From Candidatus Ghiorseimicrobium undicola (GTDB lineage: Bacteria > Omnitrophota > Gorgyraeia > Ghiorseimicrobiales > Ghiorseimicrobiaceae): a stretch of DNA of 60,038 nt. Positions 40,640 through 48,777 of the stretch are shown here, piece by piece. Position 1 is the first letter of the stretch. Each line of letters starts with the position of its first letter. The notes beneath the pieces were generated by a model that ran no database searches, was not told where the DNA came from, and saw only the letters and a program-made list of their open reading frames with translations. Both the position numbers and the translations under genes were made by a program. The stretch lies in assembly GCA_002796125.1 (NCBI GenBank), contig PCWA01000092.1:1-60038 (forward strand). Reading direction: 5' to 3'.

Positions 40640-41047
40640 ATGTTTAGTAGAAGAGGTTTTACCCTTCTAGAACTTATCATTGTGGTAATAATCATTGCTA
40701 TATTGGCCGGAGTGGCGCTCCCTCAATATATAAAATCAGTGGAAAGAGCCAAAGCCGGTAAAGCGGTTAACGCTTTGGGAATAATCAGGCAGGCGGAGAA
40801 TCTGTATCGCGCGGCCAACGATACTTATATTGATATTTCCAGCGGCGGCTATGAGGCGGCCTTAGGTAATTACGTGGAAATGGTAAATGTTGATGCCGAT
40901 ACGGATTGGGCGTATGATGTTACTGGTTCAGGACCGGATACTTTTCTTGCGACCGCTTCAAGAAACACTGGCCCATACGCGGGCGAGAGTATAACAATTG
41001 ACCAGGACGGCGTTATTGACTGGAGCGGTTGGTCGATCGGGCCATAG
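40640..41047 (+). CDS. Type IV pilin / major pseudopilin
   Basis: MFSRRGFTLLELIIVVIIIAILAGVALPQY with SD aggagga. Confidence 0.92.
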   Translation: MFSRRGFTLLELIIVVIIIAILAGVALPQYIKSVERAKAGKAVNALGIIRQAENLYRAANDTYIDISSGGYEAALGNYVEMVNVDADTDWAYDVTGSGPDTFLATASRNTGPYAGESITIDQDGVIDWSGWSIGP

Positions 41048-41140
41048 TAGCATAATTTAGTACTTATTGTTTTGTAAAAGCCCGTTAGAAAATTATACTG
41101 CTTTTGGATAGTGGAGTTTGTCCGGTATTAAGAAGCTTAT

Positions 41141-41770
41141 ATGCAAGGGAATAAAATGTCAGAATCTGTATGTTTACCCCGTACGAAGCTAACAGCCGCA
41201 ACTGGCGCGATCTTCGTACGGGGTTTATTTTGCAGGTTTCTGAACTTGTTGGTCCGCAAAAGGCATAAGCGTAATTTTCTAGCAAGCCATGCCCCGTACG
41301 AAGCTAACAGCCATAATCGGCGTAATCTTCGTACGGGGTTTAGCCCGCATGAAGCCAGCAACCTTAACTGGCACGATCTTCATACGGGCTTTACTTTAAT
41401 AGAATTAGTAATCGTCGTAATAATTCTGGCGATATTGGCATCTATGGCTGTGCCCGGTTTTATCAAATCAAAAGAACAGGCATTGGCAAATTCGGCTATT
41501 GTCTGTCTTCGGTTGATACGCGCCGCGGAATTGGCATACTTGAGCGAAACAACCACATTTTATCCGGCAGGAGGTAGTGAGGGCGACATTGCCGTTATTA
41601 ATACCAATCTCAGGCTGGATTTAAACGAGAATGATTGGGATTATACCGTTACAGGCGGGGCCGGCTTCTTTCAAGCTGATGCTGTCAGAATAGACGGCCC
41701 TTTTACGGGGTGTACGTATTTTATAGACGAGACTGCCGCGGATCCGGCTGATAACGGATTATGCCCTTAA
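41141..41770 (+). CDS. Pilin with unusually long repeat-derived leader
   Basis: HTGFTLIELVIVVIILAILASMAVPGF preceded by ~80 aa with no nearby ATG. Confidence 0.75.
   Translation: MQGNKMSESVCLPRTKLTAATGAIFVRGLFCRFLNLLVRKRHKRNFLASHAPYEANSHNRRNLRTGFSPHEASNLNWHDLHTGFTLIELVIVVIILAILASMAVPGFIKSKEQALANSAIVCLRLIRAAELAYLSETTTFYPAGGSEGDIAVINTNLRLDLNENDWDYTVTGGAGFFQADAVRIDGPFTGCTYFIDETAADPADNGLCP
41177..41223. repeat. Palindromic repeat P, copy 1
   Basis: CCCCGTACGAAG...CTTCGTACGGGG. Confidence 0.9.
41292..41338. repeat. Palindromic repeat P, copy 2
   Basis: CCCCGTACGAAGCTAACAGCC...CTTCGTACGGGG. Confidence 0.9.
41344..41389. repeat. Palindromic repeat P, copy 3 (diverged, overlaps prepilin cleavage site)
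   Basis: CCCGCATGAAGCCAGCAACC...GATCTTCATACGGGC. Confidence 0.85.
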
Positions 41771-41803
41771 TTTAGCCTGAAACTGTATTTTTAGGCTACA
41801 GCC

Positions 41804-42205
41804 ATGAAAAAAAATAGAAATAAAGGCTTTACGTTAATCGAGATAATAATCGCAAGCATAATTATGGCGCTTACCATAGGCGGGGTATTTGCGGTTTTTT
41901 CTTCGGGGAGTAAATATGTTTTTCGCGCCTCGCGGCGCCTTTCGGCGATCAACCTCGCTCAGAGGGAAATGGAAAATCTCAGAGAGCATGTCAGGTCTGA
42001 TACATGGGATAATTTCGCCAATCAACTTACGGTTTTAGGATGGTCTGTTTGGCAGAATTTTCCTGCCGGCACTACAAATTTACCCAACGCGCAATTCAGA
42101 TTTACGGTAGTCCCGGACAATTTTGGCGCCAGCCCGACTGCCCTTCCGGCCGGTGAGCAATGCCGCGCCGTATATATGCAGGTGCAGTGGGATGAAGTGC
42201 AGTGA
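41804..42205 (+). CDS. Minor pilin / PilV-like
   Basis: NKGFTLIEIIIASIIMAL. Confidence 0.85.
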   Translation: MKKNRNKGFTLIEIIIASIIMALTIGGVFAVFSSGSKYVFRASRRLSAINLAQREMENLREHVRSDTWDNFANQLTVLGWSVWQNFPAGTTNLPNAQFRFTVVPDNFGASPTALPAGEQCRAVYMQVQWDEVQ

Positions 42206-42792
42206 TGCGAAAATATAAAATTTCCGTTACCTTGATAGAGTTGATGATAGCTGTAGTGCTTTTGAGTGTAATATTGCTGGTAGGGGCGACTATAGATATC
42301 GCCGCGCGCAAATTCTATAATCTTACTGATCGCCAGGCGGGATTACAGAATGAGATTAACCCGGTAATTCTTCGCATAAAAAGGGATGTTAACCGCGCAA
42401 GCGGCCGCGTGGGCGATCAGGGCATAACAGTCCAGTCAGGCAACAGCCGTTTCAGGGTCAGGGTGGATAATAACAATACACCAAGCGATACATCGGATGA
42501 TCAGTGGGTTTCTTATGGTTTAGTCGGAAATGAGGTGTTGTTTTTAGGCCCGCACTCGCCTCCTGCCTGGCCTACAGCTGCGACCGCGGAAGTAATCGCC
42601 GATAGAGTAACGGCATTTGTTCCGACCGCGATAGTAAGTGCTTTGGCCGCTGTTAATAGAGGCGTTGATATAAATATCACCGCCTGTTTTAATCCTGCCG
42701 CGGCCGCCCCCAGCCCATTATGCGGAAGCCGGGAAAACCCGAATCTCAGCGTAACTACCCGCGCTTATTCCCTTTCTTTATCGGCAAATTAA
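42202..42792 (+). CDS. Minor pilin / PilW-like with non-canonical cleavage site
   Basis: MRKYKISVTLIELMIAVVLLSVILLVGA. Confidence 0.75.
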   Translation: MMRKYKISVTLIELMIAVVLLSVILLVGATIDIAARKFYNLTDRQAGLQNEINPVILRIKRDVNRASGRVGDQGITVQSGNSRFRVRVDNNNTPSDTSDDQWVSYGLVGNEVLFLGPHSPPAWPTAATAEVIADRVTAFVPTAIVSALAAVNRGVDINITACFNPAAAAPSPLCGSRENPNLSVTTRAYSLSLSAN

Positions 42793-42858
42793 CCTTAAAA
42801 TTCCATTGCAAATTCATTTTTGTTATGATAGATTAGGTTCTGTTCTGAGAAAAATTAT

Positions 42859-43072
42859 GGGGTTGCGCAGCCCCGACGTTCACAAAAGACGTGAAGTCGG
42901 GGTCCCGGCCGAGCGAGAAGCGAGCGTCGGGATTGGGAGAGTAGCAGCGTTAGTTAGGAAGTAAGAATTATTGGGGCTGTAGCTTCCGCCAGTGACAAAG
43001 TCACTGGCGAGATCTCGCCCGTCAAAATTTTCTAATTTTGACGAGGTGGGCATTTGGCTTCGGTAAGCCGAA
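42859..43072. other. Dense array of perfect or near-perfect hairpins
   Basis: 42859-42874, 42871-42902, 42987-43009, 43006-43019, 43020-43043, 43056-43072. Confidence 0.7.
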
Positions 43073-43128
43073 TGATTTCGGTTGCCTAGGAGGGGGTTGA
43101 CTCTATAAAATATATAAGGAATGATATT

Positions 43129-43166
43129 GGGGCTGTAGCTCAGTTGGGAGAGCACCTCGTTCGCAA
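43129..43166 (+). tRNA. 5' half of tRNA-Ala(CGC), truncated in anticodon loop
   Basis: GGGGCTGTAGCTCAGTTGGGAGAGCACCTCGTTCGCAA then divergence; no 3' half follows. Confidence 0.75.
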
Positions 43167-43214
43167 AGCGTCCTGAACGTTTTTCATAACTCGTTGAAAT
43201 TGTTGTAATTATAT

Positions 43215-43242
43215 ACTCCGTAAACAACTTACGGAGTTTTTT
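43215..43242 (+). terminator. Terminator-like hairpin
   Basis: ACTCCGTAA-acaac-TTACGGAGTTTTTTT. Confidence 0.7.
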
Positions 43243-43338
43243 TATTTGTGGCAACTAATGTGAATTTGTGTAATTTTGGATGCTGAATGGACACTTTTTG
43301 GACACCAGATTTCTTTATTTTTTAATACTTAAAAAGAT

Positions 43339-43869
43339 ATGAGAATTAGGAAATCGCTGTATTTACTTTTAGCCTTATTTTTATCCGCTTATTTCCTTAG
43401 CTCTGCGGCCTTTTCGCAAAATCCCGCCGCTTATCATGCGGAAGTTTATTTTTCCCCTGGCGGCTGCATAGAAAGCCGCATAATTAAGGCAATAGATAAT
43501 GCGCGCGTATCAATTGACTTGGCGATATACTCTTTTACATCTAAAGAAATTAAATCGTCGCTTGAATTGGCACATAGGAGAGGAGTAGAGATAAGGATTA
43601 TAGCAGATTCAAAACAGGCAGAAGGCAAATACTCTGTTATCCGGCCGCTTTATGATGCTGGGTTTAGGGTTAAAATAATTCACGGCAAAGGCAGTGGTAT
43701 AATGCATAATAAGTTTGCTCTATTTGATAGAAATCTTCTTTTAACCGGATCATACAACTGGACAAAGAACGCTGAATCTTTTAATTATGAGAACGCGATA
43801 TTCTTATCTGATCCGGAGATAATCAAGCAATACCAGAGCGAATTCGATGATATTTGGTACGCGCATTAA
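43339..43869 (+). CDS. Secreted PLD-family (single HKD) nuclease
   Basis: Signal peptide; MHNKFALFDRNLLLTGSYNWTKNAE. Confidence 0.9.
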   Translation: MRIRKSLYLLLALFLSAYFLSSAAFSQNPAAYHAEVYFSPGGCIESRIIKAIDNARVSIDLAIYSFTSKEIKSSLELAHRRGVEIRIIADSKQAEGKYSVIRPLYDAGFRVKIIHGKGSGIMHNKFALFDRNLLLTGSYNWTKNAESFNYENAIFLSDPEIIKQYQSEFDDIWYAH

Positions 43870-44105
43870 AAATAATATCCAGTCAGGCGCAGGCTGGCTG
43901 CGGCTCGGCTGGCTTCTTTCGCTATCTTAGCGTGTTACCTAAATTTTTTAAGGAAATTATCCCTTTTACTTCGCTCCCTTGCTATAGTTATTTTTTTCTC
44001 ACGCCGCCTCGCTCTCCGCCCGCCGCATCCACTCACTCGTCGCAAAAACCGCTGCGCAAAACTTTCGCCTTCCGGCTCAAGATTTGCTTCGCTAATAGGC
44101 ACTTT

Positions 44106-44293
44106 TTAGCGTTCGCCTAAAAAACAGGCGAACCCTAAAACTTTTCTCCTCATCGGAGAAAAGGCGTGCCTCTTTTTTGTTCCTCGTTCGTGCCTGCCTC
44201 TGCATCGCCGCCCGTCAGGCGGCGAAGCAGAGCGCCTGCCTGCCAAAGGGCTTTGCCCTCTGAACTCCCACTGGGGAATTTCAAATTCCCCAG
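44106..44293. other. Non-coding hairpin array
   Basis: GTTCGCCT/AGGCGAAC; CTTTTCTCC/GGAGAAAAG; CTCTGCaTCGCCGCC/GGCGGCGAaGCAGAG; CTGGGGAATTTcAAATTCCCCAG. Confidence 0.75.
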
Positions 44294-44739
44294 ACCCCAA
44301 CGTTTTTTCGTTCTTCGGCTGTGCCCCGCCACAAAGTTGTTTTGTTCTCAAAAACGTATCCAGCTATATCCTCAAATTTATTTTCTTCCGCTTATCTTCC
44401 AAGGATATTTTTGCCCCACGCCTCCCCTCTTTTCGTTTTCTTTTCGCCAATAATGCCTAAAGTTTGACTTTTATCAAGAAAATTATTTATAAAATTCGCC
44501 TCTATCCCGAACTAATTCGGGATACCAATAAAAATTTTATGGGCTGCCTTAAAATTTTTCTTGTCCCTTTGGGGAGTTCTCAATTTTTTAAATCACCCAT
44601 GAATGTCGCTCGCTTGGCGCTCGTTCCTTTCGGGCTTACCAGTTTTCTTGACAAAAGCCGTGATTTCTGTGGTCTGCCTCAAAAATCACTTCAAATCTTT
44701 AGGCAATTCATATTGTCGAAAAACGAAAGGAGGTTCGCC

Positions 44740-45027
44740 ATGCGCCAAAAAAAGTATTTTAGTCAGGCAAAAGAAAAGAAATTTGAGGAGGGTCTGCTTC
44801 GTGTGGATGCCTGCTTTAGCCGGCATTCTTTACCGCGTAAGTTTCAGTATGAGTTTGCTTCGGAGGATATTTCTTCATCCTTTGGGCGTTCTGGTGTCTG
44901 GGAAGAAAGGCGCCTGTTAAACAAGGTGGCAGTTCTGCTTTCCAAGGGGCTAAGGCCTTTGGCTTCGGAGCCGCTGGAGGCGTTTGTTGAGAGAAATAGC
45001 GAGTTCTTCGCGGAGGAGGTATTTTAG
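44740..45027 (+). CDS. Hypothetical protein (start ATG 44740 preferred)
   Basis: Strong SD aaaggagg; MRQKKYFSQAKEKKFEEGLL... Confidence 0.6.
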   Translation: MRQKKYFSQAKEKKFEEGLLRVDACFSRHSLPRKFQYEFASEDISSSFGRSGVWEERRLLNKVAVLLSKGLRPLASEPLEAFVERNSEFFAEEVF

Positions 45028-45291
45028 ATGAGGACAAAACCAATATATCTTTTAATCTTTTTCTACATTGGGTTTTATTTATTTCAGTTAATCCGTATTA
45101 CTCCGGAGATGATTAAGGATTTTTCTAACCTTATACCGTTAGTTTCTGCTTATGGCTTGTTTGCTTGTTTGATTTTTATCTTTGGTTCAGCGGTGTTAAA
45201 GCGGCGTAAATGGAGAGGAGGCAGAAGGAAAATGTTGAAGAAAAAAGCCGTTTCATTCGGCAAGAAGGGAGGTGAAAACAATGTGTATTGA
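45028..45291 (+). CDS. Small membrane protein
   Basis: Two hydrophobic segments; adjacent start. Confidence 0.5.
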   Translation: MRTKPIYLLIFFYIGFYLFQLIRITPEMIKDFSNLIPLVSAYGLFACLIFIFGSAVLKRRKWRGGRRKMLKKKAVSFGKKGGENNVY

Positions 45292-45511
45292 TCCGGATTT
45301 TGTTATTCGGGTTGAGTTAGAGGATGGCGATCCCCGGGTGTGCGATTATTGTAATGCTTTCTTGGTTGGCGAAGACGGCATTGCGGCGGAGGATTGCTTT
45401 TCTACGGATTACGGCCTCGTGTGCAGGAAGTGTTTGGGTGATATTAAGCCGCTTTCTTCGCACAGGCAGGGTGATTATGTTAAAGAAGAGCGTTGGTATA
45501 AAGGACGTTAA
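45281..45511 (+). CDS. Small zinc-ribbon protein
   Basis: VCDYC...VCRKC; SD gggagg before ATG 45281. Confidence 0.65.
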   Translation: MCIDPDFVIRVELEDGDPRVCDYCNAFLVGEDGIAAEDCFSTDYGLVCRKCLGDIKPLSSHRQGDYVKEERWYKGR

Positions 45512-45533
45512 TCAAATGAGAGGAGAAATTACC

Positions 45534-45947
45534 ATGAGAATCTTAGCTAATTACGGACACAAGAATAACGGAGATACCTATTCAGTCACCTTTGAGACAG
45601 TCGGAGACGTGCCAAAAGAGCAGGCAGACGCTACAGTTGATGAGCTTTTTCGTATGGCGAAGGCGGCAATTGAGCGTCAGGTTAACCCTCTACCTAAGTC
45701 GCAGGAAGTATCTGCACAGGTAAAAGAGGAAATAGTTGTCCATCAGGCAGATGGCGCTGATTCGCCTTTGCCTCCGGTAGGCAATAAGCCGCAGATTAAA
45801 GAGCCTAATGCCCCAGCCACCAAGAAACAAAAGCGCTTTATCGCGCGCCTTGCCAAAGAAAGAGGCCAGTTCATTGAAGGCCTAAATGACCTTACGATGC
45901 AGCAGGCATCGCAAACCATTGATGAATTAATGGCTGTGCCGGTGTAA
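45534..45947 (+). CDS. Hypothetical accessory protein with C-terminal ATKKQKRFIARLAKERG..LNDLTMQQASQTIDELM motif
   Basis: SD plus ATG at 45534. Confidence 0.55.
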   Translation: MRILANYGHKNNGDTYSVTFETVGDVPKEQADATVDELFRMAKAAIERQVNPLPKSQEVSAQVKEEIVVHQADGADSPLPPVGNKPQIKEPNAPATKKQKRFIARLAKERGQFIEGLNDLTMQQASQTIDELMAVPV

Positions 45948-45985
45948 GGATTTCTTTGCCGGTAGGTTATAACAGGCTGCATAAA

Positions 45986-46019
45986 GGGCGGGTTCTATTC
46001 GTAGCTCGCCCTTTATTTT
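45986..46019 (+). terminator. Rho-independent terminator
   Basis: AAAGGGCGgg...ctCGCCCTTTattt. Confidence 0.7.
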
Positions 46020-46110
46020 GTCCTAGTCGCATCTTTTACAGAGAATACTGCTTGTAAAAAACTTCTCTTTTGATATACTATAGCTAACCGCCAAATTTGG
46101 AAAATTAAAT

Positions 46111-47094
46111 ATGGAAACTCTCTTTAAAGCCCATAAACAAATAGCCAAGAATTTCGATGAAAATGAAAGCATAGTTCTGCATCTCGGAGATACGCTTGAG
46201 TTTTTAAAAACTCTCCCTTCAGAATCTATATCCTTATCTATCAGCTCCCCGCCATATAATATCGGCAAGGTTTATGAAAAAAAGGTGGAGATTGAGGAGT
46301 ATTTGTCAGCTCAGAAGCCGGTAATAAGCGAACTCGTTAGAACATTAAAAAAAGACGGTAGCATTTGTTGGGAAATTGGCAACTATGTTGATAAAGGAGA
46401 GATTTTTCCTTTAGATATTTACTATTATGATATTTTTAAAGAATATGGGCTAAAGCTAAGAAATAGGATAATTTGGCATTTTGGGCATGGGCTTCACGCG
46501 AGCAAAAGGTTTTCAGGCAGGTATGAAACTATTCTCTGGTTTACCAAAACCGATTCCTATAAGTTTAACCTTGATAATGTAAGAATCCCGTCTAAATATC
46601 CGGGCAAACGGCATTTTAAGGGCAAGCAAAAAGGAAGGCCTTCCTGCAATCCCCTCGGAAAAAACCCCTCTGATATTTGGACTGTGATAGAAGACGATTG
46701 GGACAAGGAAATATGGAATATTCCGAATGTTAAAGCAAATCATCCTGAAAAAACTATTCATCCTTGCCAGTTTCCGATAGAGCTTGTAGAACGTTGTGTT
46801 TTAGCGTTGACGGATCAAAATGACTGGGTGTTTGATTCCTATTGCGGGGTCGGCAGCGCGTTGATTGCGGCCCTAAAGAACGATCGAAGGGCTATAGGCT
46901 GTGATAAAGAAGAGGATTATATCAAGATTACGGAAAAAAGAATAAATGATTATTATTCCGGAGCCTTAAAGACACGGCCTATTGGCAAACCTATCTTTAT
47001 GCCTACAGGTAGAGAGAAAGTTTGCCAAATTCCCAAAGAATGGAAAGAAGGATCAGGAGAAAATGAAGATAGCCGGCGTCTACTCTTTCAATAA
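46111..47094 (+). CDS. Type II DNA methyltransferase (N4-C/N6-A amino-methyltransferase)
   Basis: SISSPPYNIGK (motif IV), FDSYCGVGSALIAAL (motif I). Confidence 0.9.
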   Translation: METLFKAHKQIAKNFDENESIVLHLGDTLEFLKTLPSESISLSISSPPYNIGKVYEKKVEIEEYLSAQKPVISELVRTLKKDGSICWEIGNYVDKGEIFPLDIYYYDIFKEYGLKLRNRIIWHFGHGLHASKRFSGRYETILWFTKTDSYKFNLDNVRIPSKYPGKRHFKGKQKGRPSCNPLGKNPSDIWTVIEDDWDKEIWNIPNVKANHPEKTIHPCQFPIELVERCVLALTDQNDWVFDSYCGVGSALIAALKNDRRAIGCDKEEDYIKITEKRINDYYSGALKTRPIGKPIFMPTGREKVCQIPKEWKEGSGENEDSRRLLFQ

Positions 47095-47629
47095 AGGCAA
47101 GGAAATCATAGAGAAAAATTATCCGGAGCTGCTTTCCGAGATCAAAACGATAATTTCTTCTATTGACGCGGGAAAGTATAAGGTTAAAAAGAGCAAAGAG
47201 AAGACGATGAAGGGCAGGCTGCTTTTTAGCCCGATTGAGTTAAACAACGCTTTCAAAACGAAGTTTAAGAAAAACAAATGGAAGACTATCAGGGTAAAGT
47301 GCGCGTATTCCAGTGAGCACTATTTAGACGGACATAAAAGCAAAGAAACCAAAGGAGCCTTTCGCGAAATGGATTTTGTAAAAGATGGGTTGGGTGTTGA
47401 GTTGCAATTCGGTAAGTATGCCTTTATGGTTTATAACGTCTGCGCTAAGATGACCATATTTAATAAGCTGAAATATATTAAATATGGGGTTGAGGTAGTC
47501 CCGATTAAAGAACTTGCAGAATCTATGTCAACCGGCGTATCCTACTTTGAGCAGTTTGTCTGGGATTTGGAACATAGAGGCGTTTCTGATATTGATATTC
47601 CCGTGCTCATATATGGAATAGGGGTATAA
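47063..47629 (+). CDS. Probable BglII/BamHI-like restriction endonuclease
   Basis: REMDFVKDGLGVELQFGKYAFMVYN, D-x8-E-x-Q spacing; overlaps the methylase. Confidence 0.75.
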   Translation: MKIAGVYSFNKGKEIIEKNYPELLSEIKTIISSIDAGKYKVKKSKEKTMKGRLLFSPIELNNAFKTKFKKNKWKTIRVKCAYSSEHYLDGHKSKETKGAFREMDFVKDGLGVELQFGKYAFMVYNVCAKMTIFNKLKYIKYGVEVVPIKELAESMSTGVSYFEQFVWDLEHRGVSDIDIPVLIYGIGV

Positions 47630-47688
47630 TCTAAAATGTAGCGAGATGGTATTGCCAATTGTATTTAGTCGCTTCAAAGGGATATATG

Positions 47689-47716
47689 GGCGTTGGTTTA
47701 TTCTAACGCCTTTTTT
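47689..47716 (+). terminator. Terminator 16 nt upstream of the HEPN gene start
   Basis: GGCGTT-ggtttattct-AACGCC-TTTTTT. Confidence 0.75.
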
Positions 47717-47731
47717 GTTCAACTGATCCAA

Positions 47732-48619
47732 ATGAAGATTTATCTTAAAAGCCGTTACGTTGTATCGGGAGAGCTTGAATCAAGAATAGCGCAAGAATTA
47801 CAGTTTAGAATACCTATGCAGAATAATGGTGAGGCTATTGTTAAGATATCCCTTGATGGCAAGCAAATTGAATCTTTCTGCGAGGCCGAAATCTCCAATG
47901 ATTTATATAATATTCTAAAGACAGGAATAAAAGAGGTTGATGGCTTATCGAATAGTTTGCAGGTTGAGCTTGCAGGATTAAGATGCCCCTTTAAAGCAGC
48001 TCAAAAAGTATTTTCTCTCATTAAATATTGTTTTAATAATATTAAGTTAGATGAAGGTCTACTAGGTAATAAGGGTAATTATTGGTCCGAAGATAAATTG
48101 GATTGGAAGTATTTACCAGGAAAAATTATATTTAAATTTGATGCTTACTCAACAAGACCTTTAACAGAAGATAATGCTAGGGCTATTCAGGACTATATCG
48201 ATAGTAATTTTGAGCCATTTTTAGCATTTCGGCATTTACACAGAGCGATACGCGAACGGAGCCCCAGATATAAATGGATTGATGCTACTATAGCCGCCGA
48301 ATTAGCTATCAAAGAGTTTTTTATTAGATTAAATAAGGATATTGAACCGTGGGTCTTAGAAGTTCCTTCGCCGCCCTTAGATAAATTATATGGTAAAATC
48401 CTAGAATTTTATACGGGAGAGCGCTCTCCGAAAGTAAACGCTATTCGTGAAGGAGCGAAAATCAGAAATGAGCTTTTACATAAGCCGCAGGATAATAAGA
48501 TCGAATATCAGCGTGCTGTTGAATATGTTAAAGACGTTGAAATAGCTATTTGGCATCTAATAAAATTACTGTATAAAGATAATCGTTTTATCGAAAATAG
48601 TTATATACGCCGTATTTAA
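47732..48619 (+). CDS. HEPN-domain-like protein
   Basis: C-terminal helical region with RNELLH (Rx4H). Confidence 0.6.
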   Translation: MKIYLKSRYVVSGELESRIAQELQFRIPMQNNGEAIVKISLDGKQIESFCEAEISNDLYNILKTGIKEVDGLSNSLQVELAGLRCPFKAAQKVFSLIKYCFNNIKLDEGLLGNKGNYWSEDKLDWKYLPGKIIFKFDAYSTRPLTEDNARAIQDYIDSNFEPFLAFRHLHRAIRERSPRYKWIDATIAAELAIKEFFIRLNKDIEPWVLEVPSPPLDKLYGKILEFYTGERSPKVNAIREGAKIRNELLHKPQDNKIEYQRAVEYVKDVEIAIWHLIKLLYKDNRFIENSYIRRI

Positions 48620-48658
48620 AAGAGGCGCGAGATGAAGCGGTAAAAAGGTTGCGTATAA

Positions 48659-48708
48659 GGTAATACAAAAGTAATGCAAAGGTAATGAAAGTAACGTAAA
48701 AATAATGC
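48659..48708 (+). repeat. Short degenerate GTAATRnAAA tandem repeat
   Basis: gtaatacaaaagtaatgcaaaggtaatgaaagtaacgtaaaaataatgcg. Confidence 0.5.
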
Positions 48709-48777
48709 GATCTTTTAGAAGATAATATCCCGGTTTTAAGTTTGGCGGGTAGTGGAGATTTAATGCTAAGAAGATAG

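Noticed and set aside
40440-40640. c-di-GMP-I (GEMM) riboswitch before the pilin
   Set aside because: Looked for the GEMM core (GGGCAAACC...ACGCAAAGC...) and did not find it.
41177-41389. CRISPR or integron attC sites for the pilin repeats
   Set aside because: Irregular spacing, no spacers, no core attC motif recognised, and the repeats are coding in part.
42970-43010. Second tRNA-Ala gene
   Set aside because: Only 12-15 nt of tRNA sequence before unrelated hairpins; no D-arm completion.
42880-43254. Minus-strand 124-aa ORF
   Set aside because: Spans the tRNA fragment and hairpin array; no domain or SD; spurious.
44106-44453. Overlapping ORFs in the 44 kb tract
   Set aside because: Low-complexity translations caused by palindromes; no start context or domain.
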